Below, one piece after another: positions 8,200 through 15,859 of a DNA stretch of 42,062 nt (positions within the stretch are counted from its first letter, which is position 1; every line of letters begins with the position of its first letter). The stretch comes from Claveliimonas sp963592205. GTDB lineage: Bacteria; Bacillota; Clostridia; Lachnospirales; Lachnospiraceae. Position numbers and translations under genes: made by a program. The stretch spans positions 1-42,062 of the forward strand of contig CAVAVU010000078.1 of assembly GCA_963592205.1 (NCBI GenBank), written 5' to 3'. Under the pieces are notes generated by a model that saw only the letters and a list, made by a program, of their open reading frames with translations, ran no database searches and was not told where the DNA came from.

Positions 8200-8246
8200 T
8201 GCAACCTCCAACATTTCCTAAATTCATACATAAACAATATAGTTAT

Positions 8247-8275
8247 ATTATAAACGATAGTTCTATAAAAACCAA
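8247..8275 (-). promoter_or_regulatory. Sigma-A promoter for zapA
   Basis: On the minus strand, -35 TTGGTT (8270-8275) and -10 TATAAT (8247-8252) have a 17-base spacer, about 48 bases before the zapA start. Confidence 0.8.
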
Positions 8276-8285
8276 CAGTTTTTCA

Positions 8286-9284
8286 CTATTTTGACGGGGA
8301 AATTCCCAAATGTCCATATGCCAGTTCTGTCGCAACCCTTCCTCGTGGCGTTCTGAGCAGAAATCCATTCTTCAACAGATACGGTTCATAGACATCTTCT
8401 ATGGTTCCCGCATCTTCACCGATCGATGCTGCAAGCGTCTCTAACCCCACCGGGCCACCATCAAATCTGGTGATCATTGTAGACAGCAGATTCCTGTCGA
8501 TATGATCCAGACCATATTTGTCAACATCCAGCAGATCCAGTGCGAAATCAGCTACTTCACCCGTGATCACGCCATCGAACTTCACCTGTGCAAAATCACG
8601 CACACGCTTTAACAGACGGTTGGCAAGTCGCGGCGTACCTCGTGATCTTCTTGCAAGCTCCGCAGAACCCCGTTCATCAATTTCCACATCCAGCACGGTC
8701 GCAGATCTCTGTATAATTGTCTGCAGTTCTTCCACTGTATAAAATTCCAGACGGTTGATCACGCCAAAACGGTCACGAAGCGGTGCCGTCAGCATACCGG
8801 CTCTGGTGGTCGCTCCCACAAGCGTAAACTTCGGCAGGTCCAGACGGATCGATCTCGCACTTGCTCCCTTTCCGATCATGATATCAATCGCAAAGTCCTC
8901 CATAGCCGGATAAAGTACCTCTTCCACCTGACGATTCAGCCTGTGGATCTCGTCTACAAAAAGAACATCTCCTTCCTGAAGGCTGTTCAGGATCGCTGCC
9001 ATATCTCCCGGCTTCTCAATCGCCGGTCCTGACGTAACTTTCAAATTCACGCCCATCTCATTAGCAATAATCCCGGCAAGTGTTGTCTTACCTAGTCCGG
9101 GCGGGCCATAAAACAGTACATGATCTAACGGCTCTCCTCTGTCCTTCGCCGCAGATATATATATTTTCAGCATCTCTTTTGCTTTTGCCTGACCCACATA
9201 GTCATCCAATGTCTGCGGTCTGAGATGATTCTCTATTTTCTGATCTTCTTCCAGATTCTCTGTTGTGATAATTCTTCTTCCCAT
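8286..9284 (-). CDS. ruvB: Holliday junction branch migration helicase RuvB
   Basis: The 332-residue AAA+ motor drives branch migration of Holliday junctions together with RuvA. Walker A is GPPGLGKTT (60-68), Walker B ends with D110-E111 (LFVDEIH), and sensor/arginine-finger segments such as GATTRAGMLTAPLRDRFG follow. The C-terminal winged helix ends in TPRGRVATELAYGHLG. The length is normal. AGAGGGG precedes the ATG. It follows ruvA by 15 bases. No ruvC is visible, as is usual for Firmicutes. Confidence 0.98.
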   Translation of the reverse strand: MGRRIITTENLEEDQKIENHLRPQTLDDYVGQAKAKEMLKIYISAAKDRGEPLDHVLFYGPPGLGKTTLAGIIANEMGVNLKVTSGPAIEKPGDMAAILNSLQEGDVLFVDEIHRLNRQVEEVLYPAMEDFAIDIMIGKGASARSIRLDLPKFTLVGATTRAGMLTAPLRDRFGVINRLEFYTVEELQTIIQRSATVLDVEIDERGSAELARRSRGTPRLANRLLKRVRDFAQVKFDGVITGEVADFALDLLDVDKYGLDHIDRNLLSTMITRFDGGPVGLETLAASIGEDAGTIEDVYEPYLLKNGFLLRTPRGRVATELAYGHLGISPSK

Positions 9285-9299
9285 GATACCCCTCTGCTG

Positions 9300-9908
9300 T
9301 TAAAACATCATATATTTCAAAGCCTGTTTCAGCACATCTTCTACATTCATACCTTCTGTAAGTTCTACCTGACGTACTGCTTTCAATGCTTCTGTATTAC
9401 CATAACCAAGTGCAACAAGTGCAGATACCGCATCCTGCTGAATTCCACCCGTTGCAGCTGATACAGCAGATGTATCTTCCGAATCTGCATAATGATTCAG
9501 ATCCGGCATACTGAGTTTGTCTTTTAATTCCAGGATCAGCTTCTCGGCCGTCTTTTTCCCAATTCCCTGTGCAGCCGAAATTGCCTTGGCATCTCCTGCC
9601 ATCACAGCAAATCTCAGATCATCTGCCGACAGCTGGGACAAAATGCTGATACCTCCTCTCGGCCCGATTCCACTGACTGTAATCACCTTACGGAACACCG
9701 CCAGATCATCTCTCGTGAGAAATCCATAAAGCTGCATCGCATCTTCCTTTACATTCAGATATGTATGAATGGTTACCTCTGAACCGATCGGCGGAAGCGC
9801 AGACATTGCTCTTCCCGGCATATAGATGCCATATCCCACACCGCCCACATCAACGATCACGCGGTCTTCTTCCAATATTGCCAATTCTCCTCGTATATAT
9901 GAAATCAT
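9300..9908 (-). CDS. ruvA: Holliday junction DNA helicase subunit RuvA
   Basis: This 202-residue protein starts MISYIRGELAILEEDRVIVD, the typical RuvA beginning. The N-terminal OB fold is followed by helix-hairpin-helix motifs (VSGIGPRGGISIL and AQGIGKKTAEKLILELKDK) and a flexible linker (about residues 135-150) leading to the C-terminal domain that contacts RuvB. I chose the ATG at 9908, which fits the family start and has AGGGA upstream, over a GTG at 9923. It sits between the Gx transporter-like gene and ruvB. Confidence 0.97.
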   Translation of the reverse strand: MISYIRGELAILEEDRVIVDVGGVGYGIYMPGRAMSALPPIGSEVTIHTYLNVKEDAMQLYGFLTRDDLAVFRKVITVSGIGPRGGISILSQLSADDLRFAVMAGDAKAISAAQGIGKKTAEKLILELKDKLSMPDLNHYADSEDTSAVSAATGGIQQDAVSALVALGYGNTEALKAVRQVELTEGMNVEDVLKQALKYMMF

Positions 9909-9960
9909 GTACCAATCCCTCACTTATCTGATTAATCATTCATATGATGTTAATATCATT

Positions 9961-10455
9961 TTATCGCAGATCTATATTTTTTAATCGCCGTATCATCTCA
10001 GTTGCCACTGTGCCGATCACAAATCCTGTGATCAGACCTGCGACCAGGAGTACAGGCAGATATCCGGTCACACTATAGGTTTCAACCACAAGAGCCGCTA
10101 CGATAAGCTGTCCGATATTATGAAATACTCCGCCAGCCACACTGACTCCGATAATGCTCAGATCTGCATATTTCTTTAAAAGTGCCATAACCGCAAGGCT
10201 CAAAAGTCCGCCAGCAAGACTATACAGTATACTCGCAAGATTACCAAATATAAAGCCCGCCAAAACTACTCTTGTTACAGATAACAACAACGCTTCCTTT
10301 ACGTCTGTTTTATATAATGCTATGACCACGATCAGATTCGCCAGTCCCAGCTTCACACCGGGAATACCGATCTGAAATGGTATCAGTGTTTCTACATAGC
10401 TGAAAATCAACGCCAGTGCAACAAATACACCAAAATATGCTACTCGATTCTTCAC
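9961..10455 (-). CDS. Gx transporter family membrane protein (HepS component I-like, EetB-like)
   Basis: This 164-residue, very hydrophobic protein has about five membrane helices. It contains PFQIGIPGVKLGLANLIVV, a segment shared by ECF-type/Gx transporter proteins often annotated as heptaprenyl diphosphate synthase component I. It starts with GTG and has GGAGG 5 bases upstream. The NusG-II gene lies 9 bases before it. In Listeria similar proteins (EetB, with the NusG-II protein EetA) belong to the flavin-based electron transfer locus. Here the pair stands next to apbE and rnf. The transported molecule, if any, is unknown. Confidence 0.82.
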   Translation of the reverse strand: MKNRVAYFGVFVALALIFSYVETLIPFQIGIPGVKLGLANLIVVIALYKTDVKEALLLSVTRVVLAGFIFGNLASILYSLAGGLLSLAVMALLKKYADLSIIGVSVAGGVFHNIGQLIVAALVVETYSVTGYLPVLLVAGLITGFVIGTVATEMIRRLKNIDLR

Positions 10456-10464
10456 AATAGCCTC

Positions 10465-10836
10465 CTACTTCATCACCGCATCCAGTTCACTGTCCTTTTC
10501 AGACTGCACTTCAACCACGATTTTGTTGGGAAGACAGATGATCGACTCCCCATTCGCTGATATCGCTTTCTGATGCACACATATCTGATCCGGGCAGTCT
10601 GCTTCAATCATAGAAGCTTCCCCGTTCTTAATCTCCAGTATATTCGTCCCATGATTGATCTCGATTGTCTGATCCTCGGTAAGCGGATAACTGCCTTCTG
10701 TCTTTCCATTCACTTTAACTGTCACGGTCCCTTTTCCTGCTTCACCTGTAAAATGATGCACCAGACTGAACGCGGCAGCAATACAGAGAATAATTCCTAT
10801 TAATATCAGATCTTTTTTCTTTAATCCAATCTTCAT
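10465..10836 (-). CDS. NusG domain II-containing protein (EetA-like)
   Basis: The 123-residue protein has a single N-terminal membrane segment (about residues 8-25), then a small beta domain of the NusG-II type. It includes VKVNGKTEGSYPLTEDQTIE and ends with a conserved cysteine pair in EADCPDQICVHQKAIS followed by ICLPNKIVVEV. The domain would lie outside the membrane. It is the first gene of the unit that continues into the Gx protein and ruvAB, and has a promoter at 10873-10901. Such proteins travel with ApbE and Gx proteins in many Firmicutes. The function is not settled. Confidence 0.85.
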   Translation of the reverse strand: MKIGLKKKDLILIGIILCIAAAFSLVHHFTGEAGKGTVTVKVNGKTEGSYPLTEDQTIEINHGTNILEIKNGEASMIEADCPDQICVHQKAISANGESIICLPNKIVVEVQSEKDSELDAVMK

Positions 10837-10872
10837 ATTCTTATACTTTCCAGTCCTTCATGATTCTTACCT

Positions 10873-10901
10873 ATTCTATCACAACCATTCCGGTATCGCA
10901 A
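10873..10901 (-). promoter_or_regulatory. Promoter for the NusG-II/Gx/ruvAB unit
   Basis: On the minus strand, -35 TTGCGA (10896-10901) and -10 TAGAAT (10873-10878) are separated by 17 bases. It is back to back with the apbE promoter. Confidence 0.65.
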
Positions 10902-10919
10902 CCACACGTTCGATAAAGG

Positions 10920-10949
10920 TTGAAACCCCATGTTTCCCTATGCTATACT
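10920..10949 (+). promoter_or_regulatory. Promoter for apbE
   Basis: There is a -35 TTGAAA (10920-10925) and a -10 TATACT (10944-10949) with an 18-base spacer. The leader contains a small inverted repeat AACTG/CAGTT shortly before the ribosome binding site. Confidence 0.7.
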
Positions 10950-11005
10950 GAATTTGTTCAAAATACTAACTGTTATCGCAGTTATTGATAAAGGAGCATA
11001 ATTTT

Positions 11006-11995
11006 ATGAAATGGCATAGACAACTAGCTGTTCTCAGCACAGTATCCCTGTTGTTCGGACTTACCGGCTGTTCCGCGGATACTGCCGACACGGATCCGAT
11101 TTCCTATACCGGAACCGCGCTGGACACAGTGATCAATATCAAAATCTATGATTCACAGGATAATGATCTTCTCACCCAGTGTCAGAAGATCTGTGATGAT
11201 TATGAAGCCAAGCTGTCACGAACCAAAGAAGGCAGCGAGATCTGGCAGCTGAATCACGCAGAAGGCGCTTATACCGAAGTCTCAGACGATACTTTAACGC
11301 TGATTCAGGAAGGTCTGCATTACAGTGAATTATCTGACGGAGCTTTCGACATTACAATTGGAACTGTCACCGATCTGTGGGATTTCAAATCTGAAGACCC
11401 TCAGGTTCCGGATGCCTCCTCACTCGCAGAAGCTGTAACACATGTAGACTATCACAATGTAGAGATTGACGGCAATCTGGTTCGACTTACTGATCCCGAA
11501 TCGAAGATAGATCTCGGCGCTATCGCAAAAGGATTTATTGCCGACAAATTAAAAGAATATCTGAAAGGTGAAGGCGTAGAACACGCACTGATCGACCTGG
11601 GCGGCAATGTACTTGCCATCGGAGACAAGCCTAATGGCAAAAGCTTTTTGATCGGCATACAGAAGCCTTTCGATGATCGTGGCGAACCGATCGCATCCAT
11701 TGAATTGAATGATCAGGCTGCTGTTACTTCCGGCACTTATCAGAGATGCTTTGAAAAAGACGGCAATTTCTACCATCACATATTGCAGCCATCCGATGGT
11801 ATGCCATGTGATAACGGATTAAACAGTGTAACTATTCTCACAGATTCATCTCTGACAGCAGATGCACTAAGCACAACGACATTTCTTCTTGGACCTGATA
11901 AGGGAATGGATCTGATCAACAGTCTGGACGGCGTAGAAGCGGTATTTATTGATACCGATAACAATCTGATTTACTCCGATAACTTCCCAAAATAA
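11006..11995 (+). CDS. apbE: FAD:protein FMN transferase, lipoprotein (ApbE)
   Basis: ApbE attaches FMN covalently to Thr of target proteins outside the membrane, using FAD as donor. The 329-residue protein begins with a lipoprotein signal peptide and lipobox LTGC (lipid Cys C22). Family motifs include SKIDLGAIAKGFIADKL, DLGGNVLAIG, TSGTYQR and HHILQPSDG near the C-terminus. The start at ATG 11006 has AAAGGAGC upstream; a TTG at 10985 is rejected. It is the only plus-strand gene. It converges on the rnf operon, whose RnfG and RnfD are the classical ApbE substrates, so this gene very likely serves Rnf maturation. Confidence 0.95.
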   Translation: MKWHRQLAVLSTVSLLFGLTGCSADTADTDPISYTGTALDTVINIKIYDSQDNDLLTQCQKICDDYEAKLSRTKEGSEIWQLNHAEGAYTEVSDDTLTLIQEGLHYSELSDGAFDITIGTVTDLWDFKSEDPQVPDASSLAEAVTHVDYHNVEIDGNLVRLTDPESKIDLGAIAKGFIADKLKEYLKGEGVEHALIDLGGNVLAIGDKPNGKSFLIGIQKPFDDRGEPIASIELNDQAAVTSGTYQRCFEKDGNFYHHILQPSDGMPCDNGLNSVTILTDSSLTADALSTTTFLLGPDKGMDLINSLDGVEAVFIDTDNNLIYSDNFPK

Positions 11996-12013
11996 TTAAT
12001 ATACCATAACACA

Positions 12014-12045
12014 ACAAGGGTGATTACTTTCGTAATCACCCTTGT
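12014..12045. terminator. Bidirectional terminator between apbE and rnfB
   Basis: CAAGGGTGATTAC (12015-12027) and GTAATCACCCTTG (12032-12044) form a perfect 13-bp stem with a 4-base loop. It ends both convergent units: apbE from the left, and rnf from the right after about 130 further bases. The stretch between it and the rnfB stop holds no gene that I can see. Confidence 0.85.
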
Positions 12046-12173
12046 CGTTTCACCCTCCGCTTCCGCGGATCCCAATGTGAATGCATTGAGTCGGTGCATC
12101 TTATATAATGTAATGTCTGATCCACATCTCGACCAAGATATCCTTATTAACAGTTGGTTGAGAAGACTGGTAA

Positions 12174-12971
12174 CTATTGAATCCGGATAATCTTCTTCGG
12201 ACACTTCTCAGCGCAGGCACCGCAATTTACACACTTTGTGGAGTCAATATGTGCAATATTGTTTTCTACGGTTATTGCTTCTGCAGGGCATACTTTCGCA
12301 CACATTCTGCATCCTATACAACCAACGGCACAAGCTGCCATTACATCCTTACCTTTATCCTGAGAGCTGCACTGTACCATATGCTTCTGTTCATATGGGA
12401 TCAGTTCGATCAGATGTCTTGGACATACAGCGATACATTTGCCACATGCCTTACATTTTTCCTTATCGACAACTGCAACTCCGTCTACGATATGAATAGC
12501 ATCAAACGGACAGGCCTTTACACAAGTACCCTCTCCGATACATCCATAATTACAAGTCTTTGGTCCGCCATTCTGCATCATGTTGATCATAATACAGTCA
12601 GAAACTCCCTGATATTCATAATCAGTCTTCGCTTTATCACAGGTACCAGCACATTTTACATATGCTACTTCATGTACCTGCTCTGTAGCTTCCTGTCCCA
12701 TGATTTCAGCCACCTTAGCACCTACTGGTGCGCCGCCAACCGGACAGGCATTAACCGGAACTTCACCGGCTGCGATTGCGGCTGCAAGTCCGGAACATCC
12801 CGGATAACCACAACCACCACAGTTATTACCTGGAAGAACGCCCAGAATAGCTTCTTCCTTTTCATCTACTTCAACTGCAAACTTTTTGTCTGCCAGTCCG
12901 AGGAAAATACCAATGAATAATCCGGTACCGCCTACAATGACTGTAGCCAAAATAATTCCTGTCATACTCAT
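12174..12971 (-). CDS. rnfB: Rnf complex ferredoxin subunit RnfB
   Basis: RnfB is the multi-cluster iron-sulfur subunit that takes electrons from reduced ferredoxin. The 265-residue protein has an N-terminal membrane anchor (residues 3-25), the four-Cys motif NNCGGCGYPGCSG with C51, C54, C59 and later C76, then four ferredoxin-type clusters: CIGEGTCVKAC, CKACGKCIAVC, CIGCRMCAKVC and CVNCGACAEKC. It is the last gene of rnfCDGEAB, the order found in Clostridia. AGGAGG precedes the ATG. The length is in the range of clostridial RnfB. Confidence 0.97.
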   Translation of the reverse strand: MSMTGIILATVIVGGTGLFIGIFLGLADKKFAVEVDEKEEAILGVLPGNNCGGCGYPGCSGLAAAIAAGEVPVNACPVGGAPVGAKVAEIMGQEATEQVHEVAYVKCAGTCDKAKTDYEYQGVSDCIMINMMQNGGPKTCNYGCIGEGTCVKACPFDAIHIVDGVAVVDKEKCKACGKCIAVCPRHLIELIPYEQKHMVQCSSQDKGKDVMAACAVGCIGCRMCAKVCPAEAITVENNIAHIDSTKCVNCGACAEKCPKKIIRIQ

Positions 12972-12983
12972 ATTGTCTTCCTC

Positions 12984-13559
12984 CTAAATAAGTCCTGAGA
13001 ATCCAAAGAATGCGATTGACATGAGTGCTGATGTCAGCAGTACGATCGGCATACCTTTGAAGGATTCCGGAATGTCATTATATTCCATCTTTTCTCTGAT
13101 ACCGGCAAGCAGTACAATGGCGATCAGGTAACCAACACCTGTTGCAAAACCATTCACTACGCCCTCGAGAATATTGTAATCATCCTTAACGTTGTTCAGA
13201 GCAACACCAAGCACTGCACAGTTTGTTGTGATCAGTGGAAGATATACTCCAAGAGCATTGTACAATGAAGGCATGAACTTTTTCAAGAACATTTCTACGA
13301 TCTGTACAAGCGCTGCGATTACAAGGATAAATACAATTGTATTCAAGTACTCAAATCCCAGAGGTTTGAGAATAAACTGATGTAATATTCCGGCAACTAA
13401 TGATGCCAGTGTAATTACGAAAATAACGGCTCCGCCCATTCCGGCAGCTGTCTCTGTTTTCTTGGAAACACCCAGGAAAGAACAGATACCGAGGAACTGA
13501 CTAAGTACGACGTTACTTACAAGCGCAGAACCAACTGCGATTAAAATCAAATTTCCCAT
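12984..13559 (-). CDS. rnfA: Rnf complex membrane subunit RnfA
   Basis: This 191-residue membrane protein has six hydrophobic helices and the family segments LSQFLGICSFLGVSK near the N-terminus and LITTNCAVLGVAL in the middle. RnfA and RnfE form a pseudo-symmetric membrane pair that carries an iron-sulfur cluster between them through conserved Cys residues (visible in GICSFLG and TNCAVLG). It lies 5 bases after rnfE and 12 bases before rnfB. Confidence 0.97.
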   Translation of the reverse strand: MGNLILIAVGSALVSNVVLSQFLGICSFLGVSKKTETAAGMGGAVIFVITLASLVAGILHQFILKPLGFEYLNTIVFILVIAALVQIVEMFLKKFMPSLYNALGVYLPLITTNCAVLGVALNNVKDDYNILEGVVNGFATGVGYLIAIVLLAGIREKMEYNDIPESFKGMPIVLLTSALMSIAFFGFSGLI

Positions 13560-13564
13560 CTTTC

Positions 13565-14281
13565 CTATTCCTTTCCTTTATCTGCTGTAGAAGCACATCC
13601 GGCGCAGGTTGCACAATCAGAACCACATCCTGACTGAATCTTAGATGCATCCTTGCCCTTCTTCTCCATGTTGATCTTTACCTTATTCTGGATAGCTGCA
13701 AGTCCTGCAAGTACCAGGAATGCTCCAGGTGCCAGAATAAAGATTGTAATTGGTGTATATCCTGCCTTACCTATTGTAGAATCGGCAAGCGGAAGGATCT
13801 GTTTACCAAAGATCTGTCCTGCTCCGATAATCTCACGTACAGCACCAATTGCCAGCAGACCTACAGTAAATCCAAGTCCCATTCCAAGTCCGTCGAAGAT
13901 AGACGGAAGAACCGGGTTCTTAGAAGCATAGCTTTCTGCACGACCAAGAATAATACAGTTAACAACGATCAGTGGAATGTAAATTCCAAGCGAATCGTAA
14001 AGTGACGGTGTATAACCTTCCATAAGGAAGTCAACGATTGTTACGAATGACGCAACAACTACGATAAATGCCGGCATTCTGACAGAATCCGGTATAATCT
14101 TACGTAACATGGAAATCAACATGTTGGACATTACAAGTACCACTGTTGTTGAAAGTCCCATTCCGATACCGTTCATAGCCGAAGTAGTTACCGCAAGTGT
14201 CGGACACATACCAAGCATCAGGACGAAAATCGGATTTTCATCAATAAGACCATTTTTCAGTCTTTCTCCACATGAATTCAT
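13565..14281 (-). CDS. rnfE: Rnf complex membrane subunit RnfE
   Basis: The 238-residue protein has six membrane helices. Conserved segments include NPIFVLMLGMCPTLAVTTSA near the N-terminus and LIVVNCIILGRAESYAS, whose cysteines match the RnfA/RnfE cluster site. A short extra C-terminal tail ends in a Cys-rich cluster (SGCGSDCATCAGCAS), which could bind metal or iron-sulfur and is not part of the core family. The ribosome binding site GGGAGG precedes the ATG. The gene is 16 bases after rnfG. Confidence 0.96.
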   Translation of the reverse strand: MNSCGERLKNGLIDENPIFVLMLGMCPTLAVTTSAMNGIGMGLSTTVVLVMSNMLISMLRKIIPDSVRMPAFIVVVASFVTIVDFLMEGYTPSLYDSLGIYIPLIVVNCIILGRAESYASKNPVLPSIFDGLGMGLGFTVGLLAIGAVREIIGAGQIFGKQILPLADSTIGKAGYTPITIFILAPGAFLVLAGLAAIQNKVKINMEKKGKDASKIQSGCGSDCATCAGCASTADKGKE

Positions 14282-14297
14282 CTACACTACCTCCCGA

Positions 14298-14882
14298 CTA
14301 AAACGCGCTGTGAAAATATGCAAGCGCAGCATTCACGGCACCTGTTACAGCACGTGATGTGAAACTTGCACCACTGATGGCATCGATTGGCTCGCCTTCG
14401 CCACCATCCTTGGATACATAGAACTTATCTGTCTGCTTGCCAACATACTGTGAATAGAAGGAACTGTTGGTTGCTTTCATACCAAGACCTGCTGTCTCAC
14501 TGATACTTAAGAATGCAACACCACTGATTGTTCCATCTGCTGTAATACCTACTGTAATCTGAATATCACCGCCATAACCTTCGCCATCGGTAGCTGTGAT
14601 AACATATCCGGCTTCTCCACCTTTTACAGAACATACTTCATCGATGCTTCCCTTAATTCCAAGATCCTTGATCACCTGATCAGCCACCTTCTGGTCTACA
14701 TCTACTGCTTCAAAATCATCCTCACTCGCTTCCGGAAATACCTGAAGCCATGCTTCTCTCTTAGCAGCTTCCTGAGTCTGGGCGATAGGAGTCTTAGTTA
14801 CCTCATATACAAGACCCAGCAGAAGTCCTGCGATCAGAGTGATTGCTGTAAGGATTGCTGTATTTTTAATAATCTTGTTCAT
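14298..14882 (-). CDS. rnfG: Rnf complex flavoprotein subunit RnfG
   Basis: RnfG carries covalent FMN on the outer face of the membrane. The 194-residue protein has one N-terminal helix (residues 8-27) and an FMN-binding domain, with SETAGLGMKA and the attachment motif SGASFTS (170-176), where T175 is the predicted FMN-bearing residue. Its first ATG overlaps the rnfD stop codon by one base (TAATG), which indicates translational coupling. The modifying enzyme ApbE is encoded just beyond the operon. Confidence 0.96.
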   Translation of the reverse strand: MNKIIKNTAILTAITLIAGLLLGLVYEVTKTPIAQTQEAAKREAWLQVFPEASEDDFEAVDVDQKVADQVIKDLGIKGSIDEVCSVKGGEAGYVITATDGEGYGGDIQITVGITADGTISGVAFLSISETAGLGMKATNSSFYSQYVGKQTDKFYVSKDGGEGEPIDAISGASFTSRAVTGAVNAALAYFHSAF

Positions 14883-15835
14883 TATTTTTCTCCTCCTTTG
14901 CCAAATGGTTTCGGAAGAGTAACCTTCTCAATAAGTGGAACTAAAAGGTTACTGATGATGATTGCATAAGACACACCTTCTGATGATCCACCAAACAGAC
15001 GGAACAGACCTGTCAGAAGTCCAAGTACAATACCGTATACGATCTGACCGGACTTGGTGATCGGTGATGTAACATAGTCAGTTGCCATGAACCATGCACC
15101 TAACATCAGACCACCTCCGCACAGCTCTGCTGTAATGAACTGAGGATCAAAGAATCCTACATTCGCATCAGAGAACTGTCCGAAAATACCGATAAACAGT
15201 ACAAATGTTACAATATATGTACCAGGAATACGAAGATCAATGATTCCTAACATAATCAGGAAAATCGCACCAATAATGATTGCGATCACAGATGTCTCAC
15301 CAATCGTACCTGGAATACGTCCAATCAGCATATCCATAGAATTCACACTTGACAATGCTCCTTCTTTCAGATATGCCAGTGGTGTCGGTCCTGTCTCTCC
15401 ATCATAAACGAACTTGGTCATCTGTCCTGCAAAAGAAATCAGCAGGAAGCATCTTGCTCCAAGTGCCGGGTTCATGAAGTTCTGTCCCAGACCTCCGAAC
15501 AGCTGCTTAACAACCAGGATAGCAAATACACTACCAAGTGCTCCCATCCACAGCGGTGCTGTAGGCGGCATATTAAGTCCAAGCAGAAGTCCTGTTACAA
15601 CTGCACTGAAATCACTGATCGTGATCTTCTTGTGCATAAGTTTCTCATAAATAAACTCTGTGAGCACAGCTGTTGCGGTCGTTACGATCAGCATCAACAG
15701 TGCATCCATTCCAAAATTATATACTCCAAATGCAGATGCCGGCAACAGAGCAATTGTTACCATGAGCATAATATTGCTGGAAGTAACTTTGGAACGTATA
15801 TGTGGTGAAGATGAAATATTTAACTGATTCTCCAC
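14882..15835 (-). CDS. rnfD: Rnf complex membrane flavoprotein subunit RnfD
   Basis: The 317-residue protein has about eight to ten membrane helices and family segments such as GLLLGLNMPPTAPLW and GGLGQNFMNPALGARCF. The flavinylation site is ETGPTPLA, with T151 as the predicted FMN-bearing Thr. It carries Pro where the usual motif has Ala (S/T-G-A-T). The start codon is GTG with AGAGGTG upstream. It follows rnfC by 24 bases. Confidence 0.96.
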   Translation of the reverse strand: MENQLNISSSPHIRSKVTSSNIMLMVTIALLPASAFGVYNFGMDALLMLIVTTATAVLTEFIYEKLMHKKITISDFSAVVTGLLLGLNMPPTAPLWMGALGSVFAILVVKQLFGGLGQNFMNPALGARCFLLISFAGQMTKFVYDGETGPTPLAYLKEGALSSVNSMDMLIGRIPGTIGETSVIAIIIGAIFLIMLGIIDLRIPGTYIVTFVLFIGIFGQFSDANVGFFDPQFITAELCGGGLMLGAWFMATDYVTSPITKSGQIVYGIVLGLLTGLFRLFGGSSEGVSYAIIISNLLVPLIEKVTLPKPFGKGGEK

Positions 15836-15859
15836 TTTTGTTCACCTCTTCCTCTCTTG

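Noticed and set aside
12177..12920. Open frame of 247 codons antisense to rnfB
   Set aside because: It exactly shadows rnfB, whose Cys motifs are unmistakable. The antisense composition is a by-product.
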